Of a DNA stretch of 53,552 nucleotides, positions 1-7,432 are shown one piece after another (position 1 is the stretch's first letter; each line of letters begins with the position of its first letter). The translations under genes were made by a program, and so were the position numbers. The notes beneath the pieces are model-generated. The model was not told the origin of the DNA, ran no database searches, and was given only the letters and a program-made list of their open reading frames with translations. Source of the DNA: a virus; IMG/VR virus record IMGVR_UViG_3300046656_000217, positions 1-53,552 of that record; one strand, written 5' to 3'.

Positions 1-437
1 GGAGCGTCGTGGGTGCCGGCCCCGTAGGTCGGCGTGCCGGTCGTGGTCAAAAGGACGTACATGAGCGGGGATCCGCCGCCCGTCGCGGGGATGTCGGTGT
101 ACCCGCCGACCGAGTACGCGGTCTCGGCGATCGACACCGCGTTCTGGGTCTTGTACGTCGCCGCCAGCACTTCCACCGACGCGACGAGTAGTGCCGCCGC
201 ACCGGTCCCGAACGAGAGGGCGGCTTGATCGGTGTACGTCCCGGCCGGCAGACTCGGGAAGAAGTGGGCCATCAACTGAGCGCCTTGGTTCGCCAGGTCG
301 ATGACGTACAGGTTCTTGAGCACCCACTGACCGCTGCCCGACGGGTACGGGATGGGCAAGAGCCCGCCGACCACGTTGCCCGCCGAATAGGCGTTGGCGG
401 TCGTCGGCACGCCGTACTGGAAGTAGCTCGGTCGCAT
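1..437 (-). CDS. Virion-associated protein, C-terminus cut by window edge
   Basis: An open frame starts with ATG at 437 and runs off the left edge, giving at least 145 residues (start MRPSYFQYGVPTTANAYSAG). The start has AGGAGAG four bases upstream. The protein is rich in Gly, Ala, Thr and Val, with alternating hydrophobic and small residues typical of beta-rich virion proteins. No family is recognised. It is the last visible gene of the leftward block after capsid and two small structural genes, so a head or tail accessory role is inferred from position only. The true C-terminus and the next gene are not visible. Confidence 0.7.
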   Translation of the reverse strand, partial: MRPSYFQYGVPTTANAYSAGNVVGGLLPIPYPSGSGQWVLKNLYVIDLANQGAQLMAHFFPSLPAGTYTDQAALSFGTGAAALLVASVEVLAATYKTQNAVSIAETAYSVGGYTDIPATGGGSPLMYVLLTTTGTPTYGAGTHDA

Positions 438-454
438 GGGCTCTCCTAACGAAA

Positions 455-481
455 CCGCCCGCCCGAAACTCGGACGGGCGG
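455..481 (-). terminator. Hairpin between two structural genes
   Basis: CCGCCCG and CGGGCGG form a 7-bp stem, extended by three more pairs after one mismatch, around a 5-nt loop. On the minus strand the stem is followed by TTTCGTT, a weak T-tract. It lies between the stop at 503 and the start at 437, so it may attenuate transcription into the next gene or stabilise the upstream mRNA. Confidence 0.5.
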
Positions 482-502
482 CTTGGAATAATGCACTCGC
501 CG

Positions 503-1270
503 CTACGGGATCGAGATCGTCATCGTCCCGATGAAGGTCGATCCGCTCAGGGTGACCGTCGCCCCGTTGAGGGCGGCTTCGATCTCCGCGGTCGTCGCGT
601 TCGGCGGAAGGATCGTCACGTAGTCGCCGGTGGCCGACGTGAAACCGGGGTTGCCGACCAGAGTAACCGTCTTCGACGCCCCGGTGTAATCGAGCACGAC
701 GCCGATCGAAATCTGACCCGGCGTCGTCTGGTCGCGGGTGATGAGGATGCACCCGTTGTAGGCGTCGTCGTCGGCCGAGCCGGCGGTGAGGGTGAAGGAC
801 GTCTGGCTCGCCCGGGTGGCGATCGTCGTGTTGTTCACGACCATCCCCGAGTTCCCGTTCACCATGTTGTTGATGCCGGTCAGCAAGACCTTGATGTCGG
901 TCTGCTCGGCATCGGCCATCGCGAGCGACGTGATGTTCAACTCGCGGGCCCCGGCCACCGCGAACCGGGCGTCGGCGAGCGACAACTGGTAGACGCCGGG
1001 GTTGTTGGTGCCGTCGACCGCGACGAACCGGGCTTTGGTGGCGGTGGGGGCGACGTAGGCGCCTACCGCCGCCTGGGCCTCAAGAGTTGAAGCCCCCGAT
1101 GAGTAGACGACGGGGACCGCCTCGTTGTCGGTGATCGTCGAGAATGCGATCCCGGACGTATCGAACGCGAGCCCCGTCTTGCCGGCCCCGTTGTTGGACG
1201 ACAGGTCGCGGATCTTGAACGTCAAGATGACGGACTTGATCCCCCAGGGAAGCGCGAGTGTTTCGTCCAC
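503..1270 (-). CDS. Phage structural protein, fibre or baseplate-like
   Basis: 255 residues, starting MDETLALPWGIKSVILTFKI. Residues 15-110 (FKIRDLSSNNGAGKTGLAF, later NNPGVYQLSLAD) resemble the N-terminal beta domain seen in many phage fibre or baseplate-type proteins that read 'KTGLAF..SG...PGVYQL'. The middle has an amphipathic stretch (ADAEQTDIKVLLTGINNMV), and the C-terminal half is Thr/Gly-rich beta sequence. It lies 39 bases after the 1310-1927 gene in the head gene cluster. A virion protein is likely, but its position in the particle cannot be told. Confidence 0.6.
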   Translation of the reverse strand: MDETLALPWGIKSVILTFKIRDLSSNNGAGKTGLAFDTSGIAFSTITDNEAVPVVYSSGASTLEAQAAVGAYVAPTATKARFVAVDGTNNPGVYQLSLADARFAVAGARELNITSLAMADAEQTDIKVLLTGINNMVNGNSGMVVNNTTIATRASQTSFTLTAGSADDDAYNGCILITRDQTTPGQISIGVVLDYTGASKTVTLVGNPGFTSATGDYVTILPPNATTAEIEAALNGATVTLSGSTFIGTMTISIP

Positions 1271-1309
1271 GGACTGACTCCGAAAGAGGGCGGGAACCGA
1301 CCCGGGGGA

Positions 1310-1927
1310 TTAACCCTTGGTCATGTCGACCGTAATGGTCACCGCTCCACCACCGGACGAAGCCCGGTCAGCGGTCGCACGGGCACGGGCGTTCTTCAAC
1401 GCCTGCCAGTAGTTGTAAGCCGGCGTCCCGGTCGTCGGGACGAGCGAGAAGTCGAAGATGTTCACCGTCCCGTCCGTGGTGGCGTCGGCGATCAGGTAGT
1501 CGCCCGCCGTGATGTTCGCGGTCACCGTCGCCGCGGTCACCACCTTGCACAACCCCTCGACCACCACCCAGAAAATCGCGTCGTCCGGTACACCCGCGGC
1601 CGGGAGGAATTCGTCGGCTGGGAAGTACCGGTCGGTGTAGTCGCTGGTGAGACCGGTCATCGAACCCGGGGTCAACGGGCTCGGCTTGCAAAGGGCCTTG
1701 GGCAGAATCGCCGACCCCGAGTCATTCCGGGCCAACATGCACATGACCTTGCCGCTCGACCGGCGGTCCGGCGGACCGTTCGCCCCGGTGTTCCAAAGCA
1801 AGTCGTCGAACTCCCAGAACTGACCGAGAATGCCGGCGAACGGCATATTCGTATCGGTCTGGTCCGACGCCTGAGTCTGGTACTGGCCGCGTCCAAAGGG
1901 CGGCTCATTAGTAGTCGGGTACGGCAT
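1310..1927 (-). CDS. Putative capsid-associated (decoration-like) protein
   Basis: 205 residues. It follows the major capsid gene by about 60 bases, the usual place of head decoration or head-completion genes. The segment ITAGDYLIADATTDGTVNIF is a compact beta motif like those in small head-decoration proteins of the DUF2190 type, with which I see similarity but no firm match. The N-terminus is polar and proline-rich, and the C-terminus (ADRASSGGGAVTITVDMTKG) looks flexible. Function is inferred mainly from location. Confidence 0.5.
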   Translation of the reverse strand: MPYPTTNEPPFGRGQYQTQASDQTDTNMPFAGILGQFWEFDDLLWNTGANGPPDRRSSGKVMCMLARNDSGSAILPKALCKPSPLTPGSMTGLTSDYTDRYFPADEFLPAAGVPDDAIFWVVVEGLCKVVTAATVTANITAGDYLIADATTDGTVNIFDFSLVPTTGTPAYNYWQALKNARARATADRASSGGGAVTITVDMTKG

Positions 1928-1986
1928 GACTCACTCCGACGGTGGAAGGTTCCGGGCCTGGGGTCAATGGGGCGACGCCCCGGTTA

Positions 1987-3120
1987 TCACGTACCGGCGG
2001 TCGACCGGACCGAGCACTGAGCCCGCGGGTTGATCCGAAGCTGACCGTAGTACCCGCAGAAGAACAGGTACGCTTGGAGCAACGTGTTCCAGACCGGCCC
2101 TTCCGTCTTGAAGAGCATGTCGTCGTTGCAAAGCATCTGCATCTCGTCGAAGTTGAACCCGTACCCGCGGTTCACCGTGACGTCGAACTCCTGGGTCACT
2201 TCCACGCCGTCGTGGTAGAGCACGCCCGGGAAGCCCATCGAAGTAAGCGTCCCGCCCGCCGTGTCCATGATGACGCCGGCCTGGCCCGTGGTCGAAGCCC
2301 CCCGGCTGACTTCGTACCGCTGGCGGCTGCGCTGGAAGGCCATGAACTGTCGGTACAGTTCCCGGTCCAGCATGAAGCAGTCGAGCATCCCCTGGCGACC
2401 GCCGTTGCGGTGCGAGTGGATGATCGCGAAGGACAGAACCTCTTCGCAGTCGTTCGACCACGCGGCGGTCGAACCGAAAGACGTGTTGTCGTACAGGACC
2501 ACCGGCGGGGTCCAGAAATCGTAGTCGACCGAGCCCGAGCCCCGCGGCCAAGTGTTCGAACCGCTCGACTCGGTCCACGTTCCGCCGAGCGCCCCGAGAG
2601 CCGTCGACAGGCCGGCGTACGTGTCGTTGTTGATCCCGACGTACCCGTTGGTCGCGGCACCCGAGATCGACATCATCGACTCGATGCCCTGCAACTTGTT
2701 CTCGTTCCCGCTCGCGTTGCCGTCCACGTACGGCTGGGAACCGAACTGCTGCTTCATTTCCTTCGCCAGCAACTCGGCCTTACCGGACATGAGGCTGACG
2801 ATCGCCTCGGGCGCCTGGTTGGCCAGAGTTTCCAGCTTCGTGACCGACTCGGGGAGTTGGTACGCGATGTACTGAAGGGTCGGGGACTGGTACCGGTTGA
2901 TCCGGTCGAACACCGGAGTCTGACCGTCCACGTAGGTCTGCATCTGCTTCTGCTTGAACTGAACCTTCCACTCGAACCGGGTGCCACCCTGGTTGTACAG
3001 GATGTTCCCCTTCGACTGAAGCAGCGCGAGGAACTGTTGGAACCGGATCGTGTTGTCCGACACTTCGCGCATGTAATTCGCGATGGTTGTCTGGACTACA
3101 CCTTCCCAGGGCGCTGCCAT
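1987..3120 (-). CDS. Major capsid protein
   Basis: 377 residues, with start GGAG-ATC-ATG. It follows the scaffold gene, as expected for a podovirus-type head module. The sequence has the look of a phage coat protein: an N-terminal helix (WEGVVQTTIANYMREVSDN), a charged segment, a long region of aromatic and Gly/Ser-rich beta sequence, and a late GVLYHDGVEV / NFDEMQML section typical of capsid folds. Size fits an HK97-type coat protein (about 300-400 residues). No other protein in the window is a better candidate. The exact capsid family cannot be fixed without a profile search. Confidence 0.75.
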   Translation of the reverse strand: MAAPWEGVVQTTIANYMREVSDNTIRFQQFLALLQSKGNILYNQGGTRFEWKVQFKQKQMQTYVDGQTPVFDRINRYQSPTLQYIAYQLPESVTKLETLANQAPEAIVSLMSGKAELLAKEMKQQFGSQPYVDGNASGNENKLQGIESMMSISGAATNGYVGINNDTYAGLSTALGALGGTWTESSGSNTWPRGSGSVDYDFWTPPVVLYDNTSFGSTAAWSNDCEEVLSFAIIHSHRNGGRQGMLDCFMLDRELYRQFMAFQRSRQRYEVSRGASTTGQAGVIMDTAGGTLTSMGFPGVLYHDGVEVTQEFDVTVNRGYGFNFDEMQMLCNDDMLFKTEGPVWNTLLQAYLFFCGYYGQLRINPRAQCSVRSTAGT

Positions 3121-3148
3121 GATCTACTCCGATCGAGGTAGGGCGGCT

Positions 3149-4285
3149 CTAGCCCGCCTGCTGGTGAGCCATCGGCAACCGAGAGCCGGGCGTGTAACCC
3201 GCGGCGAGCAAATCCTGAAGCATGGCTTCGCGGATCGACAACTTGTGGGTCGAAGGCGTCGCGCTCGTAGTGGGCGGGACGACCGTTCCCGGCAACGCAC
3301 CGGCGACCCGGTTCAAGAACGCGGTCTTCAGGTCGACCGTCGGCTGCGGTTGGGCGCCCTGCGGAGCGGCCCCGACCGGCACGACCGCCCCGGCGACTGG
3401 CGCCGCGGGCGCCGTCTGCTGGGTCTGGGCCTGGGTCCACGCCCACCGGTGGGCGTAGCTCTTGGCCATGTCGTCGATGAGGACCGGATCCGTCATCCCC
3501 TGATTCATCATGTGCTGTGCGGCCTCGGCCCACTTGTCGCCGACTTCGGTCCGCTTCCGGTACCGCTGGCCCGTGAGGGGATCGGCGACCACGACTTCCT
3601 GGCCCTGGGCGTCCTTCGCGAACATCCACTCGGCATTGCTCTGCATGATCTGCGCGGCGACCGCGGTGTTCCGGGCCTGGGTCTGCTGCTCGGTGAACGC
3701 CTTCTGTGCCTTCTCGGTCGCGGCGGCTTCGTACTTGGCAAGGATCGGCCCGAGAGCCCCTTCCGGATCGGTGGCCAACTTCTTGATCGCGTTGGCCATC
3801 GCCCGCCGGTAGGCGATCACCTGGGACGCGGCACCCGGCGGGGCGCCGGGGATCTCGACCGTGTTACCGTTGGCGTCGGTCTGAACCCACGATTCGAGGT
3901 TCGGATCGATCTCGGGGATGCCGAAGGCGTTGACCTTCGGCGGCGCCGGCGCGGGCGTTGCCGGAGTCGCCGGTGCGGTCTGCTGGGCCTGGCTCGCCCG
4001 GTACCCGAGAGCCGCGTACGGCGTGAGCCGGGCGACTTCCGCTTCCAGCCGAGCCCGGTCCGCCCGGATCTGCGTAAGCTCGGGCGATTCCACCGGTGCC
4101 GCGGGAGTCGGCGGAACGACCGGCACTGTAACCGCCGGGGTAACGGCCGGGACGACCGCTACCGCCGGGGGCCCCGACGCGCCAACGGCGGGGGGGATAA
4201 CCCCCGGCGCTGGCTGGGGTGTAGGAACGACGGTAACCGGTCCGTTGACCGGGGTCGAATTCGTGGTAACAGGGTCCATCGGCAT
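3149..4285 (-). CDS. Capsid scaffolding protein
   Basis: 378 residues. The first 70 are Pro/Val/Thr-rich and disordered. Residues 70-90 (LTQIRADRARLEAEVARL) form a coiled coil, followed by a charged helical region, another Pro/Gln-rich linker and a helical tail (KLSIREAMLQDLLAAGY). This disordered-coil-helix layout, directly upstream of the capsid gene and 28 bases from it, is typical of podovirus scaffolds that shape the procapsid and are then removed. The start has GGAGA ten bases upstream. No protease gene was seen next to it. Confidence 0.7.
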   Translation of the reverse strand: MPMDPVTTNSTPVNGPVTVVPTPQPAPGVIPPAVGASGPPAVAVVPAVTPAVTVPVVPPTPAAPVESPELTQIRADRARLEAEVARLTPYAALGYRASQAQQTAPATPATPAPAPPKVNAFGIPEIDPNLESWVQTDANGNTVEIPGAPPGAASQVIAYRRAMANAIKKLATDPEGALGPILAKYEAAATEKAQKAFTEQQTQARNTAVAAQIMQSNAEWMFAKDAQGQEVVVADPLTGQRYRKRTEVGDKWAEAAQHMMNQGMTDPVLIDDMAKSYAHRWAWTQAQTQQTAPAAPVAGAVVPVGAAPQGAQPQPTVDLKTAFLNRVAGALPGTVVPPTTSATPSTHKLSIREAMLQDLLAAGYTPGSRLPMAHQQAG

Positions 4286-4384
4286 TGGTCGGTCTCCGTT
4301 TGGCGCGTCGAACGGGGACCAACCTAAGCCGGGATCCGGAATTCACTGACAACTCGGGTGTGACACCCTAGTTCGTGTCGGTGA

Positions 4385-4403
4385 AATTCTCGCTTTGAGA
4401 ATT
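4385..4403. promoter_or_regulatory. Palindrome before the scaffold gene, related to the dispersed palindrome
   Basis: 7-bp arms AATTCTC and GAGAATT flank GCTTT. The centre CTC-x-CTTTGAGA matches the core of the five-copy palindrome found elsewhere in the window, while the outer bases differ. It lies in the 210-base gap (4286-4495) upstream of the scaffold and capsid genes, about 100 bases before the scaffold start. An operator or an RNA hairpin controlling late structural genes is possible. Nothing else was recognised in this gap beyond a weak TTGTCA-like -35 box on the minus strand. Confidence 0.4.
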
Positions 4404-4495
4404 CGATGCGCGGAAGCAAACGAGCGCACGGAAGGGAAGATGAGAGAAAGACTTGCGACGAGTGAAATGAACCGCGCTCGGAAGCATCCGCGCGC

Positions 4496-4939
4496 CTATT
4501 TGCGAACGTTATTATTTTCCGACTTTTTGTTTGCCCGCATCACGATTTCCATCTGATCCGGCACCGGTCCGCCGCCCATCTTGTCGGCGGCGGCGAGTAG
4601 ATCGAACGCCTCTCCCTCCATTAATAAGGAGGGTGCGCACCCGTGCGGGCATCGCATCATCTCGGCGTCGACCTGGCCCCAGAGTCGGCAGATCACCGGC
4701 CGGATGTCGTGGTGCTGGCACTTCCCCTCCATTAAGAAGGGGCAGTCGTGCTCGCCTCGGGGGACCGGGATCTTGCCGTGCCGGGCGACGAGCCGCTTCC
4801 ACTCGAACTCGGACATGGGGACGTACCCGCACGAATCCTGGCAGAGACCCTTGCACTCCATGACCGGGATGCGGGCGTAAAGCTGGTCGAAAGCGGTGAT
4901 GAGTTGGAGCGGAAGGCGGATCGATTGGGCCCGTTTCAT
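4496..4939 (-). CDS. YkgJ-type cysteine-cluster protein
   Basis: 147 residues, with start ATG 4939 overlapping the sigma-factor stop as ATGA. It carries a YkgJ-like pattern: CKGLCQDSC, then a W-containing helix, then DCPFLMEGKCQHHDIRPVICRLWG and MRCPHGC. In that family these cysteines are thought to bind zinc or an iron-sulfur cluster, and biochemical functions are mostly unknown. The RP..CR motif is the strongest match. Translational coupling to a sigma factor suggests a joint role, for example a redox or metal-dependent partner or anti-sigma protein, which is inference only. Residues after about 120 are charged and probably flexible. Confidence 0.65.
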   Translation of the reverse strand: MKRAQSIRLPLQLITAFDQLYARIPVMECKGLCQDSCGYVPMSEFEWKRLVARHGKIPVPRGEHDCPFLMEGKCQHHDIRPVICRLWGQVDAEMMRCPHGCAPSLLMEGEAFDLLAAADKMGGGPVPDQMEIVMRANKKSENNNVRK

Positions 4940-5571
4940 GACACCCTCTTCAGGATTCGTTCGAACGCCCGGATCTCGATCTGGTGGACACGCTGTCGTT
5001 TGATTCCGAGTGCCGCAGCGACTTCCTTGTGCGTCATTGGCACGCCGTCTAAACCGTACCGGAGTCGGAGGACGAGACGTTCCCTCGGGAGCACGTACCG
5101 AAGGTAGCGGCCCACCTTGTCGACGGCGTCGATCACCACGTCCAGATCCACGTCCTTTGCCGCGCGTTCGTCGTCCTTGTCTTCGTCCGGTTGGAAAGCC
5201 CCGTTGCCAGGGAACCGCATCGCCCGACAGGCGTAGGCACACCACCAACAAACGACGCCCCGCATCTTTTCGAGTGCGTACGTGTCGAACGTCGCGATTG
5301 CCGGGTTCCACGTCCGCGTCGCCCGGATGACGCCGAGACAACAGGTCTGGTTCAGGTCTTCGAACGTGGCCCCGAGCAAGACCGCTTTCCGGTAGGTCGA
5401 CGGGTAAACGGTGATGACCGCCTGGAGCGGCTTCGGGTACCGCTCCATGTACTCGGCGGCGATCGCCTTCTGCTCGGGGGTGAGCGGAAGATTCGCCTGG
5501 TCCTGAAGGCGGGCGAGATCGGCACCGCTGTAGACGTGTTTGCGCGTTTTCACGCCGGTTGGACGAGCCAT
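4936..5571 (-). CDS. Phage RNA polymerase sigma-70 family factor
   Basis: 211 residues. The start at 5571 (MARPTGVKTRKH) has AAGGCGG upstream and removes an unlikely N-terminal extension. Residues 70-98 (EDLNQTCCLGVIRATRTWNP then FDTYA) match sigma region 2.2, the core-RNAP-binding helix. Residues 159-208 (LPRERLVLRLRYGLDG, then HKEVAAALGIKRQRVHQIE) match region 4 with its helix-turn-helix, which reads the -35 element. Region 3 is replaced by a short acidic linker (DEDKDDE). It sits upstream of scaffold and capsid and probably redirects host RNAP to late phage promoters, so one would expect a shared late promoter motif. Confidence 0.85.
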   Translation of the reverse strand: MARPTGVKTRKHVYSGADLARLQDQANLPLTPEQKAIAAEYMERYPKPLQAVITVYPSTYRKAVLLGATFEDLNQTCCLGVIRATRTWNPAIATFDTYALEKMRGVVCWWCAYACRAMRFPGNGAFQPDEDKDDERAAKDVDLDVVIDAVDKVGRYLRYVLPRERLVLRLRYGLDGVPMTHKEVAAALGIKRQRVHQIEIRAFERILKRVS

Positions 5572-5996
5572 CCGCCTTGTACCCTCCCGACGAACCGGAT
5601 CAATTCTACCCGGCCCCCGATCCGTGCATACGACACGACGTCCGGGGCCGGCGATCGGTTCGAACTGCACGGCTTGAGTTCCTGGCCGAGTATCCACACC
5701 ACCGCCGTTTTCTTGAGGTACTGTCGTCGCTTCGTGCGACCGCCTGGGTACTGCGGGACCGGCCGGCGGATGCGGCCACACGGCTCGGCGAACGACACGA
5801 CCACTCGCTCCCGACCGCCTTCCCACCTATTCTCGACCTTGCACAGTTTCTCGGCCTGCAACCTTTTGATCGCCCGTTCCAGATCCGGAACGACCAGACC
5901 GTACATGTCGCGAAGGTACACCCGCGTCCCGAAGGCGCGGCGTAGGCGGGAACACAACGCCCGCGGGCCGTAGAGTCTGGCGTCGATCTTCTTCAT
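5550..5996 (-). CDS. Hypothetical protein, possible small helix-turn-helix
   Basis: 148 residues, starting MKKIDARLYGPRALCSRLRR. ATG 5996 overlaps the previous stop (ATGA), and the C-terminus overlaps the sigma-factor start by 22 bases, so the genes are translated as a chain. Residues 27-55 (RDMYGLVVPDLERAIKRLQAEKLCKVENRW) look like a winged-helix pattern, with a helix, a turn, a recognition-like helix and then charged residues. The protein is strongly basic. DNA binding is plausible; no family is recognised. Confidence 0.55.
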   Translation of the reverse strand: MKKIDARLYGPRALCSRLRRAFGTRVYLRDMYGLVVPDLERAIKRLQAEKLCKVENRWEGGRERVVVSFAEPCGRIRRPVPQYPGGRTKRRQYLKKTAVVWILGQELKPCSSNRSPAPDVVSYARIGGRVELIRFVGRVQGGWLVQPA

Positions 5997-6316
5997 GGTT
6001 TGCAAAAGTCGGGGAACCAGACGACGTCGAAGTTCTCTTTGTCCTCGAAGACGATGCCCAACATGACGCCGTCCTTGTCGAACGACACCGCGCAGATCCG
6101 CCCTTCCAGATCTTGAATGTGGTCGACCTTCGCCGCTTCGACCATCGCCAACGCGATCTGCGAAATGTGCCGGGGCTTCATCCATTCGGCCCCGAGACCG
6201 TACCCGGTCAGACTCGGCGGTCGCCGGTCTGCCGGGTAGGTGAACCGAAGGACCATCGCCCGGTCGGACAGGACGACCGATTCGATCCGGGCTTGGCAGG
6301 TAGTACCAGTCTTCAT
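5993..6316 (-). CDS. Hypothetical protein
   Basis: 107 residues (MKTGTTCQARIESVVLSDRA). It is a mixed alpha/beta protein with a helix around ISQIALAMVEAAKVDHIQ and a C-terminal beta hairpin ending in VVWFPDFCKP. It is coupled to the upstream gene by a 4-base overlap and to the next by ATGA. No family is recognised. It belongs to the run of small late accessory genes before the sigma factor. Confidence 0.6.
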   Translation of the reverse strand: MKTGTTCQARIESVVLSDRAMVLRFTYPADRRPPSLTGYGLGAEWMKPRHISQIALAMVEAAKVDHIQDLEGRICAVSFDKDGVMLGIVFEDKENFDVVWFPDFCKP

Positions 6317-6672
6317 CCCAGGTCCGGTGCGGTGAGAGGATTCGGGCTCGGGGACTCGGGGATCGGCGGTGCGGCCACCTTCAGCCTAGCCCACACTCCG
6401 GTCGTTTCCTTCCCGTCGTTCCGGAGAGTGCGGGTGACGATCTCAAACTCCGGAAAGGCGTCCTTCAGGTTGCGGACCATCTGGGTCGCGTTCGGGTGCT
6501 GAAGGATGAGTGCCGACTTGCCGGCCAACGCCCGAACCTTCTCCATGATCGGAATGAACGGCACGGTCGGCTTGGCCTTGTCCACCGGTCCGACCTGATA
6601 CTTCGGGATCTCCGATTCCTCGAACACCGGGACGATCGGCGGAATCGCCTTGGGCTTTGTTGGCTTGGCCAC
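6313..6672 (-). CDS. Hypothetical protein
   Basis: 119 residues, with a Pro/Lys-rich N-terminus (MAKPTKPKAIPPIVPVFEE), a short globular core (MEKVRALAGKSALILQHPNA, EFEIVTRTLRN) and a proline-rich tail. The core has the alternating pattern of a small alpha/beta fold. The start has AAGGAGAG upstream (GGAGAGTAAGCCC before ATG). The stop overlaps the next start. No family is recognised. Confidence 0.6.
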   Translation of the reverse strand: MAKPTKPKAIPPIVPVFEESEIPKYQVGPVDKAKPTVPFIPIMEKVRALAGKSALILQHPNATQMVRNLKDAFPEFEIVTRTLRNDGKETTGVWARLKVAAPPIPESPSPNPLTAPDLG

Positions 6673-6701
6673 GGGCTTACTCTCCTTGTTGGGGGATGGG
6701 A

Positions 6702-7226
6702 CTAGAAGGGCAAAGTATCAGACAGTCTCGACTCGGACGCACACGCGGCGATCATGTCGCCGTCTTGCGATCGGACGCCGTAGGTGCCGTCGGGATTGTG
6801 GAAGCCGACGACGAGCGTCGCCTTGTCGTCGCCGTCGAGGAACACTTGGCATCCGACGGAGTACTTCATCTTGGGTTTCGCGGGCGTAACGCCCTCGGCC
6901 TGCCGCTTCATCGCGGTCATCTCCTCGTAATACTGGTTCGCCCGATCGATTTGTTGGTCGAATCGGCTGTCCAAGTCCTGATTGGCAGCCGTCAGTTCGT
7001 CGATCGTCTGCTGCTTGTTCTCGCACTCCGGACACGACCGGATCCCGCCGGTGACGTTCTTCTCAAGTTGGCACTCGCGGGCCTGCCAGGTCCAACACTC
7101 GCCGGAGTGACGCACGAACGTCACGAACAGGATGTGGCCCTCGGACCCGTAGTCGATGACGAAGTGGGCGTCGGCCGGGCCCTTGGGCGTGTCGAGCGGG
7201 AGCGGCGGGTTCAACTGAAGCATCAT
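6702..7226 (-). CDS. Coiled-coil protein with a CxxC pair
   Basis: 174 residues if started at ATG 7226 (MMLQLNPPLPLDTPKGPADA), which has GAGGA seven bases upstream. The longer frame to 7421 would run through the palindrome and the neighbouring small gene and is not credible. Residues 1-65 form a beta-rich domain, followed by CPEC and a heptad-rich segment (NKQQTIDELTAANQDLDSRF) and a C-terminal beta domain (VGCQVFLDGDDKATLVVGF, GTYGVRSQDGDMI) that resembles a small SH3-like barrel. The dispersed palindrome lies just upstream at 7250-7270. Function is unknown. Confidence 0.65.
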   Translation of the reverse strand: MMLQLNPPLPLDTPKGPADAHFVIDYGSEGHILFVTFVRHSGECWTWQARECQLEKNVTGGIRSCPECENKQQTIDELTAANQDLDSRFDQQIDRANQYYEEMTAMKRQAEGVTPAKPKMKYSVGCQVFLDGDDKATLVVGFHNPDGTYGVRSQDGDMIAACASESRLSDTLPF

Positions 7227-7249
7227 TGGCGCGTCCTCGGTTTTGGGGT

Positions 7250-7270
7250 TTGCTCTCAAAGTGATAGCAA
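7250..7270 (-). repeat. Dispersed palindrome, copy A (upstream of start)
   Basis: Read on the transcribed (minus) strand: arms TTGCTATCA and TGAGAGCAA with centre CTT, one mismatch in the stem, followed by AACCCC. It is preceded on the same strand by CCAAGGGGCAAAC, which is shared with copy B. The palindrome ends 23 bases before ATG 7226 and just upstream of its GAGGA ribosome site. Confidence 0.85.
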
Positions 7271-7285
7271 GTTTGCCCCTTGGAT

Positions 7286-7432
7286 TTACGTTGTTTTTTC
7301 CGCCTTGTGTTCCTCCAAGGCGTCGGCGATCCGGCCGAGTTCTTTCTTGATTTCCCACAAGGCGGTCACGCCTGAGACGAATGCGATGAACGTGGCAATC
7401 CCGATCGGTGCTACGGTACAAAAATAGTCCAT
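7286..7432 (-). CDS. Small single-span membrane protein (48 aa)
   Basis: 48 residues, starting MDYFCTVAPIGIATFIAFVS. One hydrophobic span (about residues 5-25) is followed by a charged amphipathic helix (EIKKELGRIADALEEHKAEK). The start has GGAGGGCAAGTAG directly upstream and follows the previous stop with no gap, as in a tight operon. The topology fits a small holin-, antiholin- or spanin-like protein or an inner-membrane regulator, and none of these is proven. It is short enough to be missed by length filters. Confidence 0.7.
   Translation of the reverse strand: MDYFCTVAPIGIATFIAFVSGVTALWEIKKELGRIADALEEHKAEKTT

Noticed and set aside
1942-3141. A 399-residue plus-strand frame over the capsid gene
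   Set aside because: It is antisense to a well-supported capsid gene and has the composition of a GC-rich shadow frame.
4940-5341. Long N-terminal extension of the YkgJ-type protein
   Set aside because: Residues before the ATG at 4939 are Arg/Gly low complexity and read through the sigma gene in another frame.
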